A stretch of 64,000 nucleotides of DNA from Gemmatimonadales bacterium UBA7835 (GCA_002500925.1 DLTN01000027.1:19081-83080), one strand, 5' to 3'. Shown: positions 17,655 through 27,267, numbered from the stretch's first letter. Translations and numbers: made by a program. Notes: generated from the letters alone by a model not told the origin.

Positions 17655-18951
17655 CCCCGAGGTGCGTAACCATCTCCTCGCCCATCATCCAGCGCAACGT
17701 GTTTTTCAGTTTCCAATGTTGGATGAAGATGTCGTGCTCAGGATAGAGCCCAGGCGCCGTCTGAGGGGCTTTGAAGTAGAACGAAAGCCATTCCTGAATG
17801 CCGCTCAGGCCTGCTCGGCCCGCAAGATCTAGGAAGAGCGCCAAGTCGAGCACAATCGGGGCTGCAAGAATCGAATCTCGGCAAAGGAAGTCAACTTTAA
17901 TCTGCATGTGGTACCCCATCCAACCAAAGATATCGATGTTGTCCCACCCCTCTTTGTTATCACCTCGCGGAGGGTAATAGTTGATCCTCACCTTGTGATA
18001 CATGTCTTCATACAGATCAGGGTATTTTTCAGGCTGGAGAATGTGCTCAAGCGCCCCAAGCTTGGACTCTTCCTTTGTCTTGAATGACTCCGGATCGTCT
18101 AGAACCTCACCATCACGGTTTCCTAGGATATTGGTGCTGAACCAACCCGAAAGTCCAAGCATCCGGGTCTTGAACCCAGGAGCCAAGATAGTCTTCATCA
18201 ATGTCTGGCCAGTCTTAAAATCCTTTCCAGCGATTGGCACTCCCTTTTCCTTCGCGAGTGATTCTAGTGCAGGAATGTCAGCAGAAAGGTTGGGGGCACC
18301 GTTGGCGTATGGCACCCCTTCCATTATCGCGGCATAAGCATATAGCATGCTCGGAGCGATCTCTGGATCATTACGCTCCATGGCAGCCTCAAATGCCTCG
18401 ATAGTCTCGTGAGCCGCACCGGGACGCAAAAACACCTCTGTTGACGCGCACCATACCATCACCGCGCGGTCACACCCATGCTTCTCCATGAAGGTGCGGA
18501 TATCGGTCCGGATCTCTTCGGCCTGCTCTTTCTTAGTCCCAGTTTTCTTGTTTGTCCCATCCAGTTTTTTGACATACTCCGGACTGAATGCCGCCCTCAT
18601 TGGCTTTATCGACGAGAGGAAATCCTTGATCGGATCTAAATGGTTCTCCTTGTGGAGCACACCCGCATTGACTGCGCTGTCATAACCATTGTCCGGAATT
18701 GGGTCCCAGGCTCCGAATACCAGATCTTCGAGGCCAGCCAGAGGAACGAAGTCTTTTATCAGAGGAGTGTTGTCATCGCTCCGCCTGCCGAGTCGAATTG
18801 TATTCATCTGCGTAAGTGATCCGATCGGCTTTGCTAGGCCCTCGCGGGCCGCCTCTATACCAGCAACAAATGTCGTCGCCACCGCCCCAAATCCAGGCAG
18901 GAGTACGCCGAGCTTACCCTCGGCCGGCTTGATCTCTTCGGGCTTTTTCAA
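17638..18951 (-). CDS. Inositol-3-phosphate synthase
   Basis: A 437-residue myo-inositol-1-phosphate synthase that isomerises glucose 6-phosphate to inositol 3-phosphate with NAD. The NAD-binding opening is LGVLLPGFGAVATTFVAG. Core motifs are SGWFSTNILGNRDGEVL and the catalytic-domain segment around YPPRGDNKEGWDNIDIFGW, then MQIKVDFLCRDSILAAP. The start is a TTG at 18951 preceded by GAGG with a 5-base spacer. It overlaps tmk by 17 bases. The enzyme suggests inositol-containing lipids or a soluble inositol compound; no partner genes for that are in the window. Confidence 0.92.
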   Translation of the reverse strand: MKKPEEIKPAEGKLGVLLPGFGAVATTFVAGIEAAREGLAKPIGSLTQMNTIRLGRRSDDNTPLIKDFVPLAGLEDLVFGAWDPIPDNGYDSAVNAGVLHKENHLDPIKDFLSSIKPMRAAFSPEYVKKLDGTNKKTGTKKEQAEEIRTDIRTFMEKHGCDRAVMVWCASTEVFLRPGAAHETIEAFEAAMERNDPEIAPSMLYAYAAIMEGVPYANGAPNLSADIPALESLAKEKGVPIAGKDFKTGQTLMKTILAPGFKTRMLGLSGWFSTNILGNRDGEVLDDPESFKTKEESKLGALEHILQPEKYPDLYEDMYHKVRINYYPPRGDNKEGWDNIDIFGWMGYHMQIKVDFLCRDSILAAPIVLDLALFLDLAGRAGLSGIQEWLSFYFKAPQTAPGLYPEHDIFIQHWKLKNTLRWMMGEEMVTHLGVEYYD

Positions 18952-19004
18952 GTTGTCCTCTAGTCAGTTCGTTGTTGAACGCAGATCAGCGGAGAGCAAT
19001 ACAC

Positions 19005-19364
19005 TCACGAGGCGATAATGATGCGACTCTGAGCGCCTTCTTCAATACCCTTCGCCACCGTCTCGTTCACCTTATACATGATCTTCTCAAAGTTCGTCTG
19101 CGCTGCAATCACTCGCTGGAACGCGGGCATAGCCTGTAATTCCTCCGCTGTCTTCGCATAGGAAGACTTCAATTCTTCACTCGGTTCCTGACCCGACTGC
19201 AGACTGGCCTGGAGTTCTGACTCAATCGACTGGATGCGGTTCTTCAAGTCTACTAAATCGCGATCCTCTTCCGCGGCATCAGATGCCCTCTTCAGATTCT
19301 GATACTCGTCCGTACGAGCCAGCGCATTACCCAGATCTTTTGCCATATCGAAAATACCCGCCAT
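19005..19364 (-). CDS. YlbF/YmcA-like family protein
   Basis: A 119-residue, mostly helical protein resembling the YlbF/YmcA family (PF06133), known from RNase Y regulation and competence in Bacillus. Typical features are the opening helix MAKDLGNALARTDEYQNLKRA, a mid-protein polar helix and the QRVIAAQTNFEKIMYKVNETV segment. The ATG at 19364 lies one base after the prmC stop and 9 bases after AAGGAG; an ATG at 19373 overlapping prmC is the alternative. Its role in a diderm is unknown. Confidence 0.75.
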   Translation of the reverse strand: MAGIFDMAKDLGNALARTDEYQNLKRASDAAEEDRDLVDLKNRIQSIESELQASLQSGQEPSEELKSSYAKTAEELQAMPAFQRVIAAQTNFEKIMYKVNETVAKGIEEGAQSRIIIAS

Positions 19365-19365
19365 C

Positions 19366-20349
19366 TCATACATCTCCTTTTGAGAGGGGCTGTTCAGCCC
19401 GCGCGTGTTCATCGCCCATTTGCACATGGGCGATGACAAATCGTTCCAATGTTGCATGGTCCCGCTTAATTCGGACGTCTGTATAGTGCCCCGAATCTTC
19501 AAGCAGAAGGGCCACCTCCCGTGCCTGGCCTAGTCCAACCTCTAAGGCTAACAAACCACCGGGCCTAAGGTATTGGAATGCACCTGCAACCAAACCACGA
19601 ATGACGTCGAGTCCGTCTTTCCCAGAAAATAATGCTTCTCGCGGTTCCCAATCGAGTACCTCGGGCTCCAAAAGCAGTTCGTCCACCTCCCTCACATACG
19701 GCGGGTTCGAAACGATTGCATCGAACCTAACCGTGGCTGGGATTGGTTCGAAGATACGGCCCTCTCGGAACTCAATGAGGGCCTCTAGGCCAGCCGCCTC
19801 TGCATTAGACCGAGCGAGGCCTAGTGCCACGCTGCTGATATCTGTCGCTACGACTTTGGCACCGGATTCGGCTGCAAGAGAGAGGGCGATGGCTCCACTG
19901 CCAGTTCCAACATCCAGTGCCGTTGGTCTATCAACTTCTTCTCTTAGGAACCAAGCAAGCACTTCATCGACTAGCTGCTCTGTCTCAGGCCGCGGAATCA
20001 AGACACCTGGGTAAACGCTCAGCTCAAGCTCACGAAACGGCTGGCACCCAAGTATGTACTGGAGCGGCTCACGGCTTGCCCTCCGCTTAAGAAGCGGCCG
20101 GAATTGATTCAGCTCTTCTTGCTTGAGAGGCCGCTCGAAATCCATGTAAAGCTGGAGACGCCCGGTACCTAGAACATGAGCGAGGAGGTGCTCTGCATCG
20201 AGGCGACCCGACGACAGCCCCTTCCCCTCAAGATATTCTGAACTCCAGAGAATGAGCCTGAGCAAAGTCCATGGATCTGAGTCCGACCACTGGTCAGCTG
20301 AGGCAGATGAGACAACTGCGCCTCGGTGACTGTCCCCCCTGCTCTTCAT
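19366..20349 (-). CDS. prmC: Peptide chain release factor N(5)-glutamine methyltransferase PrmC
   Basis: A 327-residue SAM methyltransferase that modifies the glutamine of the GGQ motif in release factors. The N-terminal helical domain is followed by LIPRPETE (117-124), SAM loop LDVGTGSGAIALSLA (about 145-159) and catalytic NPPYV (215-219). It begins with about 25 residues not found in shorter PrmC proteins. The ATG overlaps the prfA stop (ATGA), placing enzyme and substrate genes together, as is widespread. Confidence 0.94.
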   Translation of the reverse strand: MKSRGDSHRGAVVSSASADQWSDSDPWTLLRLILWSSEYLEGKGLSSGRLDAEHLLAHVLGTGRLQLYMDFERPLKQEELNQFRPLLKRRASREPLQYILGCQPFRELELSVYPGVLIPRPETEQLVDEVLAWFLREEVDRPTALDVGTGSGAIALSLAAESGAKVVATDISSVALGLARSNAEAAGLEALIEFREGRIFEPIPATVRFDAIVSNPPYVREVDELLLEPEVLDWEPREALFSGKDGLDVIRGLVAGAFQYLRPGGLLALEVGLGQAREVALLLEDSGHYTDVRIKRDHATLERFVIAHVQMGDEHARAEQPLSKGDV

Positions 20350-21443
20350 GCCTCACGCTCCTCCATCCGCTCTTGCTGCTCGGCCAATCGGAGTGCTGTA
20401 GTCACCTCCTCGAGATCACCGTCTAAAATCTCGCTAAGACAGTATAATGTCAGACCAATTCGGTGATCAGTCACCCGATTCTGAGGAAAGTTGTAGGTGC
20501 GGATCTTTGCGGAACGGTCACCCGTCCCTATCTGGGTCTTCCGCTCCCGAGCACGTTCAGCCTCCGATTCGGCAATCTTTAAGTCCAATAGCCGGCTCCG
20601 AAGCACCTTCAAAGCCTTTGCCTTGTTCTTGTGTTGGGACTTTTCATCCTGGCACGACACCACAAGACCTGTTGGTATGTGAGTAATCCGGATCGCCGAA
20701 TCAGTAGTATTCACTGATTGGCCACCTGGACCTGAAGAGCGGAATGTATCGATCCGCAATTCATTTGGATCGATGTCAACGTCAACGTCCTCAGCCTCCG
20801 GAAGTACCGCCACCGTCGCAGCAGATGTGTGGATCCGTCCTTGGCTCTCTGTCGCAGGGACTCTCTGTACACGATGCACGCCCGACTCGCGACGCAGGCG
20901 CCCGTAGACGCCCTTACCTCTCACAGTGAACACAGCCTCTTTTACCGCACCAGGGATACCCTCTGAAATATCGACAAGTTCGATCGCCCAACCGGCCCGC
21001 TCCGCGTATAGCCGATACATTCTCATAAGGTCCGCTGCGAACAATCCGGCCTCGTCGCCCCCTGTACCGGCCCGGATCTCGATCACAGCTGGGCGATCGC
21101 CTAAGGGATCAGGGGGAATCAGAAGCTCTTTCGCTTTTCCAGTCAGAATCTCAATCCTGCCCTCGAGAATTCGGGCTTCTTCTTCTGCGAGTGCGGCCAT
21201 TTCGGGATCCTCCGACGTCCCGATTAGTTCAATCGCCCCCTCGCACTCTTGCAATGCCGCTCGCAACTCAGTTCCACAGATAACGATCGGCTCAAGCCAA
21301 GAACGCTCCTGACTTAGCTCCCGTATCCTTTTTGGGTCCGCCAAGACTTCGGGACTGGAAAGCGCTTCTTCCACCCCCTCGAAACGACGTTTGACTTCAG
21401 CAAGTCGATCGTCGAGCAGTGGGTCGATAAGGAAAGCCTTCAT
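20346..21443 (-). CDS. prfA: Peptide chain release factor 1
   Basis: A 365-residue release factor reading UAA and UAG. The stop-codon recognition PAT motif (196-198, within RVPATESQGRIHTS) identifies RF1 rather than RF2. The peptidyl-tRNA hydrolysis motif SGPGGQSVNTTDSA has GGQ at 240-242. The C-terminal RTYNFPQNRVTDHRI is also family-typical. It is coupled to prmC and follows rpmE by 48 bases. Confidence 0.96.
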   Translation of the reverse strand: MKAFLIDPLLDDRLAEVKRRFEGVEEALSSPEVLADPKRIRELSQERSWLEPIVICGTELRAALQECEGAIELIGTSEDPEMAALAEEEARILEGRIEILTGKAKELLIPPDPLGDRPAVIEIRAGTGGDEAGLFAADLMRMYRLYAERAGWAIELVDISEGIPGAVKEAVFTVRGKGVYGRLRRESGVHRVQRVPATESQGRIHTSAATVAVLPEAEDVDVDIDPNELRIDTFRSSGPGGQSVNTTDSAIRITHIPTGLVVSCQDEKSQHKNKAKALKVLRSRLLDLKIAESEAERARERKTQIGTGDRSAKIRTYNFPQNRVTDHRIGLTLYCLSEILDGDLEEVTTALRLAEQQERMEEREA

Positions 21444-21491
21444 GGTATGAAGGGCCGTACGCGCGATTACGCGCCTACAGAGCCCGCCTTT

Positions 21492-21698
21492 TTACTCGGC
21501 GTTCTTGTCGTACTTCTTCTTGAATCGATCGACACGACCGGCAGTGTCCACCAGACGCTGCTTGCCAGTATAGAAGGGGTGACACGTCGAACAGATCTCT
21601 ACGTGCACCTCATCTTGTGTCGCCATCGTTTCGAACCGGGTCCCGCATGCACAGACGACTTGGGCCGCCATATATTCGGGATGAATCCCCTGCTTCAT
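21492..21698 (-). CDS. rpmE: 50S ribosomal protein L31 (zinc-binding type)
   Basis: A 68-residue ribosomal protein L31. The sequence starts MKQGIHPEY and contains the four zinc ligands Cys16, Cys18, Cys36 and Cys39 (CAC...CSTC), then HPFYTGKQRLVDTAGRVDRF. The ATG at 21698 is chosen because it matches the family N-terminus and is preceded by a GGAG-like site; the open frame upstream adds 19 unrelated codons. Having the full cysteine set marks it as the C+ paralogue. It precedes prfA, as in many bacteria. Confidence 0.95.
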   Translation of the reverse strand: MKQGIHPEYMAAQVVCACGTRFETMATQDEVHVEICSTCHPFYTGKQRLVDTAGRVDRFKKKYDKNAE

Positions 21699-21868
21699 AT
21701 CCTGCTCCAACAGTTCGGTCAGGCTAGAGTGAAGAAAACTAAACGAGGGACCCACGAGGGTCTAGTGATTCCGCTCACGAGTCACCCTATCTTTCGAAAA
21801 TTTCTTTTGCCGGATCTACCCTTGAACGATCTGTGCCCACACTCTTCCAAGAGCTACGCGAACGGGAG

Positions 21869-22546
21869 TTAATTACTACCTCTACCTTCGCCTGGCACAT
21901 TAGGACCCCACATAAACTGCCAACCCAAACGTACCTGAAGGTACTGCAGATCAGGCATGACCTCATACCGCCCGTTAGCATAGAAGCGCATACCATCAGT
22001 GATTGGGTACTCGGTGCCGACGTGAAGGTTGAAGCCTGCCTCCACCGAGTCCAGAAGGTCTTCTACGAAAGTACCTCTGATAACCTCACCATCTCCATCC
22101 ATGATGTGAGCAGTAACACCCAACCCTCCGAACGTCAGGACGTCCATCGGAAGTTCCCAGACGACATGTACGTCTGCACCGACAGCAATATCAGTGTAGT
22201 CGATTCGCCCTAGGTCTAGGGTAGGTCGCACGCCATCATTCTGCTCCGCAACAAGATCCTGAACACGATCCTGAAACTCTACTATCTCACCCTGGTTCAT
22301 TGGTGAGGTCCAGTACATCAGTGAAGGAACAACACGCACCCCAGTGCCGGCATACCCGAGATCAAAACGCACTCCGTACGATGTCGTATTGATTACGCGG
22401 TCCGCCCACAGGTAGCCATACTCGAGTGCAACCCCACGAAACGAGAGATGCTCGTTGCTGACAGCCGAGGTGTCCTGGGCGCAGACGCTGGAACCAAGAA
22501 CCGCCAACGAGACAACCGCACCGACGAGCTCCCTGCAAACCGTCAT
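21869..22546 (-). CDS. Secreted protein, probable small outer-membrane beta-barrel
   Basis: A 225-residue protein I do not recognise by name. It has a clear signal peptide (hydrophobic residues about 8-22, cleavage near VCAQ-DTS). The rest alternates polar and aromatic residues, e.g. VALEYGYLWADRVI, YGVRFDLGYAG and MRFYANGRYEVMPD, ending in LQVRLGWQFMWGPN; this pattern suggests a beta-barrel of the OmpW/OmpA-like porin superfamily. Its ATG overlaps the rimO stop by one base (TGATG) and no ribosome-binding site is visible, so translation may be coupled to rimO. Confidence 0.6.
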   Translation of the reverse strand: MTVCRELVGAVVSLAVLGSSVCAQDTSAVSNEHLSFRGVALEYGYLWADRVINTTSYGVRFDLGYAGTGVRVVPSLMYWTSPMNQGEIVEFQDRVQDLVAEQNDGVRPTLDLGRIDYTDIAVGADVHVVWELPMDVLTFGGLGVTAHIMDGDGEVIRGTFVEDLLDSVEAGFNLHVGTEYPITDGMRFYANGRYEVMPDLQYLQVRLGWQFMWGPNVPGEGRGSN

Positions 22547-24024
22547 CAGGGGGATCCCGATTGATCAGTTGTCTCAACAATTTCGGCAACTAGATCGTAG
22601 TCATGTGCGCCCACTATACGAGCTCGAACAAACTCTCCTGGGTTCCACACGCCCGAGCCTATCAAATGGGTCACCCCATCCACATCCAGGGCTTGGCCCG
22701 CTGTTCTACCGACCGCCCCATACTCCGGATCATCTTTTAGAGGTTGATCCACAAGAACATCTGTCTCCCGGCCGACATACATAGAATTTCTCTCGAACGA
22801 GATCGCTCGTTGAAGTTCCATTAGTTCCTCCAGTCTGTCATCCATCACGTCCTGTGGAACGTGACCAGGGAGCCTTTCGGCTCGTGTTCCCTCCTCTACT
22901 GAGTAGGTAAATGCACCAACCCGTTCAAATTGAATCTCCTCGAGAAGCTCCAACATTTGACTAAAATCGCCCTCGGACTCACCGGGAAAACCAACTATCA
23001 CAGTCGTTCGAAGCGTCAGTCCAGGGATCGCTTCCCTCAGCCAACCTGTACGTTCGATGATCGTCTTCCTTCGCTCCGGTCGGCGCATCAGAGTCAGAAT
23101 TCGATCACTACCATGCTGAATAGGCATGTCTAAGTAGGGAAGGATTCGATTCTCAGATGCTAACAAATCCACCAATTCCCGAGTGATACCTGACGGATAC
23201 ATGTAAAAGAGCCGGTACCAAGGAACAGCCGTACCCTCGAGCAGAGCTCGTAAAAGGTCTGGCAGAAGCGGTGCCTCAGAGTCATGTCGCCGAAGATCAC
23301 GACCGTACCACGTCGTATCCTGTGATATGATGTTGATCTCTTGCACACCAGCGGCATGTAGACCGGATGCTTCTCTTACCAAGTCATGCATCGGCTGTGA
23401 TCGGTGTAATCCGCGCATCATCGGGATAGCGCAGAACGCACACGTATGGTCACAACCCTCACTAACCTTCAGGTAGGACGTGTGACGCGACTCGCTTGAA
23501 AGCAGGCGGAGCGGCCTCTCCATTAGCGGGACAGCTGTCGACTTATCCGGCAAGAATCCGAGGCCCCTAAGCTCCGTTACTAATCTCGGCAGTTCGGTGA
23601 GGCCCAGAAAAAGATCGACTTCGGGGATCTCCTTGGCGAGTTCATCGCCGTGTCGTTGAACCAAACACCCCACAGCAACTACAGCTCGAACGTCCCCTTC
23701 GCCCTTCATCGCACATGCGTCCAAAATAGTCTCGATCGATTGCTCCTTAGCCGACCGGATAAAACCACATGTGTTCACGATTATGACTTCTGCGTCTTGG
23801 ATATCGGATGAGACGCGAGCCCCATGCCCCAAAAGAGCTGCCATGGTGCGTTCTGAGTCCACCGTGTTCTTGTCACACCCCAGTGTCACCAGTGCTATCC
23901 GCGGCCCATCTAACTCACCCACAGCATCGAATTCGTGACGAACGATTTCCACGTCATTCGAAACGTCAGAGCGGACCGGAGTTCGAGACAGAGGAAAGAC
24001 AGGAAGATCCCTGCTCCGATTCAT
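22546..24024 (-). CDS. rimO: Ribosomal protein uS12 (Asp) methylthiotransferase RimO
   Basis: A 492-residue radical SAM methylthiotransferase that modifies an aspartate of ribosomal protein S12. The UPF0004 domain has three cysteines (Cys50, Cys86, Cys120) for the auxiliary cluster; the radical SAM cluster is CDHTCAFC (Cys191, 195, 198). LVTLGCDKNTVDSE is the RimO signature that separates it from MiaB. A TRAM domain closes the protein. About 40 residues precede the conserved domain, so the true start may be later. It sits 13 bases after lolA. Confidence 0.93.
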   Translation of the reverse strand: MNRSRDLPVFPLSRTPVRSDVSNDVEIVRHEFDAVGELDGPRIALVTLGCDKNTVDSERTMAALLGHGARVSSDIQDAEVIIVNTCGFIRSAKEQSIETILDACAMKGEGDVRAVVAVGCLVQRHGDELAKEIPEVDLFLGLTELPRLVTELRGLGFLPDKSTAVPLMERPLRLLSSESRHTSYLKVSEGCDHTCAFCAIPMMRGLHRSQPMHDLVREASGLHAAGVQEINIISQDTTWYGRDLRRHDSEAPLLPDLLRALLEGTAVPWYRLFYMYPSGITRELVDLLASENRILPYLDMPIQHGSDRILTLMRRPERRKTIIERTGWLREAIPGLTLRTTVIVGFPGESEGDFSQMLELLEEIQFERVGAFTYSVEEGTRAERLPGHVPQDVMDDRLEELMELQRAISFERNSMYVGRETDVLVDQPLKDDPEYGAVGRTAGQALDVDGVTHLIGSGVWNPGEFVRARIVGAHDYDLVAEIVETTDQSGSP

Positions 24025-24037
24025 CCCAGGCCTCCCA

Positions 24038-24727
24038 TCAGCGGACCATCACCAGTGCTCCAGATGGAGGCGCAAATGTGAAATAGTCCGATCCGGGGTC
24101 AGCGTCGAATCCAACATTTTCCATCGTGATGGTCCGAACATTACCGTTGGCTTCCTCCATTTGGATGCGGCGTAACACAGGTGCACCCCGATCGATCCAG
24201 ATCGTGGCAAAGCGGAAGCTCATGCTGCGCTTAGGTACCATTCGTAGACGATGAGTCGACCATTCCTCAACATCCTCCGCACTTTCGTACGTGATCTCGT
24301 ATTTAGCACCCGAGTTCTCAAGAAATTCTCGATGAAAATCCCTTCCTCCCGCGCTCCGATCCGCCGACGTCTTAAGGACGGTTTTCTCATCGTTACTTGG
24401 GAAATACACCCATGCAAACATCCCGTCGACCACGATGAGATCCCCTTTCGGGTTATCGAAGCGCATCGCAAAGAGGTTCGGCTTAGCTTGACACAGGCGA
24501 CCGGTTCCGGTGCGCTCACTGCCAAGAAGCGGCACATACAAGTGCTGTGTGAAGTCGGCACAGAGTGTCTCGACGGCCCCATAACGAACTGCCGCTTGGT
24601 TAAGAACTTCAAGACCTTTGTCTTGGGCGCTGGCGTTACTGGGATGCCATCCAATCACCAGTACCAATCCCAACGCCACCCACGAGGAGACCGACCCCGA
24701 AAAACGGGTCACACCTATCTCCGACAT
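24038..24727 (-). CDS. lolA: Outer-membrane lipoprotein carrier LolA-like protein
   Basis: A 229-residue periplasmic protein expected to ferry lipoproteins from the inner to the outer membrane. It has a signal peptide (hydrophobic segment about residues 13-30, cleavage near NASAQ). The mature part shows LCADFTQHLYVPLLG, a segment with PNLFAMRFDNPKGDLIVVDG, and WVYFPSNDEKTV, a LolA-fold pattern. It is 4 bases from ftsK, the ftsK-lolA order being frequent in diderms. Confidence 0.85.
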   Translation of the reverse strand: MSEIGVTRFSGSVSSWVALGLVLVIGWHPSNASAQDKGLEVLNQAAVRYGAVETLCADFTQHLYVPLLGSERTGTGRLCQAKPNLFAMRFDNPKGDLIVVDGMFAWVYFPSNDEKTVLKTSADRSAGGRDFHREFLENSGAKYEITYESAEDVEEWSTHRLRMVPKRSMSFRFATIWIDRGAPVLRRIQMEEANGNVRTITMENVGFDADPGSDYFTFAPPSGALVMVR

Positions 24728-24731
24728 CGGA

Positions 24732-27260
24732 TCAGTCTCCAGCCATAAACTTTTTTAGCTCGTCTAACATCATTAGGACCTCACGGCCCTTCGAGCCTTC
24801 CGACGGACCGAGCACTCCCGCATCGTGAAGCTGGTCCACTATCCGGGCTGCTCGTCCGTATCCTATTCCCAGCTTACGCTGCAAGAGCGACGTAGATCCC
24901 GTCCCATTCTGGATGCAGACCTCCGCTGCCTTCACAAAAAGGCCGTCCCAGTCACCCTTGATTTCGTCAGGGCCCGCTTCTGACTCCTCTAGTTCCGCAC
25001 CCCGCACTTCCTCCAGGATATCCGGCTCATTGGCCACGTCGATCGAATGACCGACCTCTTCCGCATGACGATCGAGCAGTTCCACATACCACCCCATCAG
25101 ACGCTCTGTATCCTCTGTTGGAAGGAACGCTCCTTGGATCCGAACAGGCACACTACCTCCCGGTGGCAAAAAGAGCATGTCACCATTGCCCAGTAGCGCG
25201 TCGGCCCCGTTCTGGTCAAGAATAGTTCGTGAATCAGTCTTAGATGCCACCCGGAACGCGATCCGAGTTGGGAAATTGGCCTTTATCAGCCCAGTAATAA
25301 CGTTCACAGAAGGACGCTGTGTCGCTACGATCAAATGAATGCCAATGGCTCGCGCTTTTTGAGCGAGCTGCGTAAGAGGCTTCTCTACTTCAGACTGCAC
25401 AGTCATCATTAGGTCGGCGAGCTCGTCTACAACAACGACTATATATGGCATGATGCCTTCCGAGTAGATCCACCTATCCTCGTCTGCGTCATGGCCTTTG
25501 GGAGTGCTGCGACGGAGTGTCTGGCCGTCTCGCACCTTATTGTTGAACTCGCCAATCGAACGGACGTAGTTCGCCTTGAGGAGTTCATAGCGACGTTCCA
25601 TCTCCATCACTGCCCATTTCAACACCCCCGCAGCATCCCGAGGGTCGGTCACCACGTTGTGACGGAGATGAGGCAATCGCGAATAGACGGAGAGCTCAAC
25701 CATCTTGGGGTCAATCAAGAGGAGGCGAAGCGTTTCTGGTGTGTGCCGGTATACCAAACTCGTCACTATCGTGTTGAGACACACCGATTTTCCAGCCCCA
25801 GTCGCACCGGCGATCAATACATGAGGCATCTTCTCGAGTGGCGAAACATATGGTTTGCCATTCAGGTCTTTCCCTAGGGCGAGAGGTAGCACCCCTTTGG
25901 CCACGCCAAACTCTCGAGCTTCGAGGATCTCACGTAGGTTGACGATCTCGGCATTTGGGTTCGGGATCTCAACACCGACAGCTCCTTTGCCCGGAATAGG
26001 CGCCACGATCCGGATCGTTCGAGCTTTCATCGCTAATGCTAAATCCGCGTCAAGATTCGCAATACGGTTCACCTTCACGCCTGGCGCTGGTACAACTTCG
26101 AACTGGGTCACAACAGGACCTGTTGTGCGCCCGCCGAGAGAGCTTTTGATGTTGAAAGTCGCAAGTTTTTCAATGAGCACCTGACCGAGCGCATCAAGCT
26201 GTCTCTCCATACTCGCACGGTCCGCACTCTCTGGAGCGCTTAGAAGATCTACTGGCGGAACCTCGTGCTCCACTAGGACTCCCGCATTTGGGTCATCCAA
26301 TCCAGCCTGATCGTCTATACCTGAAGGATCTGACCCTTCACCCTTCGAGTCTTTTTCTGAGGTGACCTCCTCAGCAGGCTCGTCCCCGACTTCATCAGAC
26401 GCTACTTCGTATCCAGTGCCTATGTCAGAAGTTTCAGGATCGTCGTCCTGCTCGTCTTCACAGGTAATCTCCACGTCCGCAGACAGCTCGGACAATGGAT
26501 CAGCAGTCGATTGCTCTAAGGAGCATGTAACATCTTCAGGGCTGTCCTCCTCCTTTGCCCACTCTGGTTCCATCCCCTCCACTGGAAGCACGACCTGGTT
26601 CGCAAGCTCGCGCTCACGTTGATCCGCAATTGCCTGAGCTGCCACTTCCCGACCGCGATCAGCAACGACTTTCATCGTTCGACTAGCCGCATCACCACCG
26701 ACCATAAACCCTCGCCCCACCAATCTCAGGGGATTCCACCCCAAAGTTGTTACACTGAGAGCAACGAACGCAGTTGTCGTCACGACCGTGCCTCCCACCA
26801 CTCCAAGCAATCCGACCAGAGGATGCCCTAACGTCGTGCCGATCCACCCCGCGGACACTGGCGACTGTGTCGCAATCCAAGTAGCAATCGGGACGAGAAA
26901 AAGCATTCCAAAAAAGAGGAGCCCGAAGCGCAAAGCCCTCGACGAAACCATCCACCCACCCAGTTGCAGCCCGAGGAAGATGACAACCACCGGCACTATG
27001 ACCGACGCGACACCTACTAGGGAAAACAAAATGTCGCGAATCGTAACGCCAAAGACCCCCACCATGTTGCCTGAGGGGAACCACTCTAAACTGCGCGAAC
27101 CAAAGACCTCAGCCGGAAAAAGTGAGAGCGAAAAAAGAACGGCGATCCCGAGTACCGCTACTGCCGCGACCTCTCGCTGTTGCTCTCGAGACAGCAAGCT
27201 GTTTCTATCCTTGTTCTTCTTGGATCGCCCCCTCTTCGAGGTCTTTTTCTTGGGGCTCAC
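24732..27260 (-). CDS. ftsK: DNA translocase FtsK/SpoIIIE
   Basis: An 842-residue chromosome-segregation motor. The N-terminus is Lys/Arg rich, then four hydrophobic segments (about residues 30-170) anchor it at the septum. An acidic linker (about 215-340, rich in E, D and S) leads to the motor, with Walker A GATGAGKS and Walker B VVVVDELADLMM. The C-terminal gamma winged-helix (from about 775, GTGSTSLLQRKLGIGYGRAARI) recognises polar DNA sequences. The linker is shorter than in E. coli FtsK, as in most phyla. Confidence 0.95.
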   Translation of the reverse strand: MSPKKKTSKRGRSKKNKDRNSLLSREQQREVAAVAVLGIAVLFSLSLFPAEVFGSRSLEWFPSGNMVGVFGVTIRDILFSLVGVASVIVPVVVIFLGLQLGGWMVSSRALRFGLLFFGMLFLVPIATWIATQSPVSAGWIGTTLGHPLVGLLGVVGGTVVTTTAFVALSVTTLGWNPLRLVGRGFMVGGDAASRTMKVVADRGREVAAQAIADQRERELANQVVLPVEGMEPEWAKEEDSPEDVTCSLEQSTADPLSELSADVEITCEDEQDDDPETSDIGTGYEVASDEVGDEPAEEVTSEKDSKGEGSDPSGIDDQAGLDDPNAGVLVEHEVPPVDLLSAPESADRASMERQLDALGQVLIEKLATFNIKSSLGGRTTGPVVTQFEVVPAPGVKVNRIANLDADLALAMKARTIRIVAPIPGKGAVGVEIPNPNAEIVNLREILEAREFGVAKGVLPLALGKDLNGKPYVSPLEKMPHVLIAGATGAGKSVCLNTIVTSLVYRHTPETLRLLLIDPKMVELSVYSRLPHLRHNVVTDPRDAAGVLKWAVMEMERRYELLKANYVRSIGEFNNKVRDGQTLRRSTPKGHDADEDRWIYSEGIMPYIVVVVDELADLMMTVQSEVEKPLTQLAQKARAIGIHLIVATQRPSVNVITGLIKANFPTRIAFRVASKTDSRTILDQNGADALLGNGDMLFLPPGGSVPVRIQGAFLPTEDTERLMGWYVELLDRHAEEVGHSIDVANEPDILEEVRGAELEESEAGPDEIKGDWDGLFVKAAEVCIQNGTGSTSLLQRKLGIGYGRAARIVDQLHDAGVLGPSEGSKGREVLMMLDELKKFMAGD

Positions 27261-27267
27261 TCTCCGA

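Noticed and set aside
19700..19740. TTCGAA-containing segments as tRNA T-loops
   Set aside because: They lie inside prmC coding sequence and no cloverleaf can be drawn around them; the same holds for similar matches in lptD and tmk.
21461..21474. Short hairpin (GCGCG / CGCGC) between rpmE and prfA as a terminator
   Set aside because: Five base pairs, no T-run; more likely chance in GC-rich sequence.
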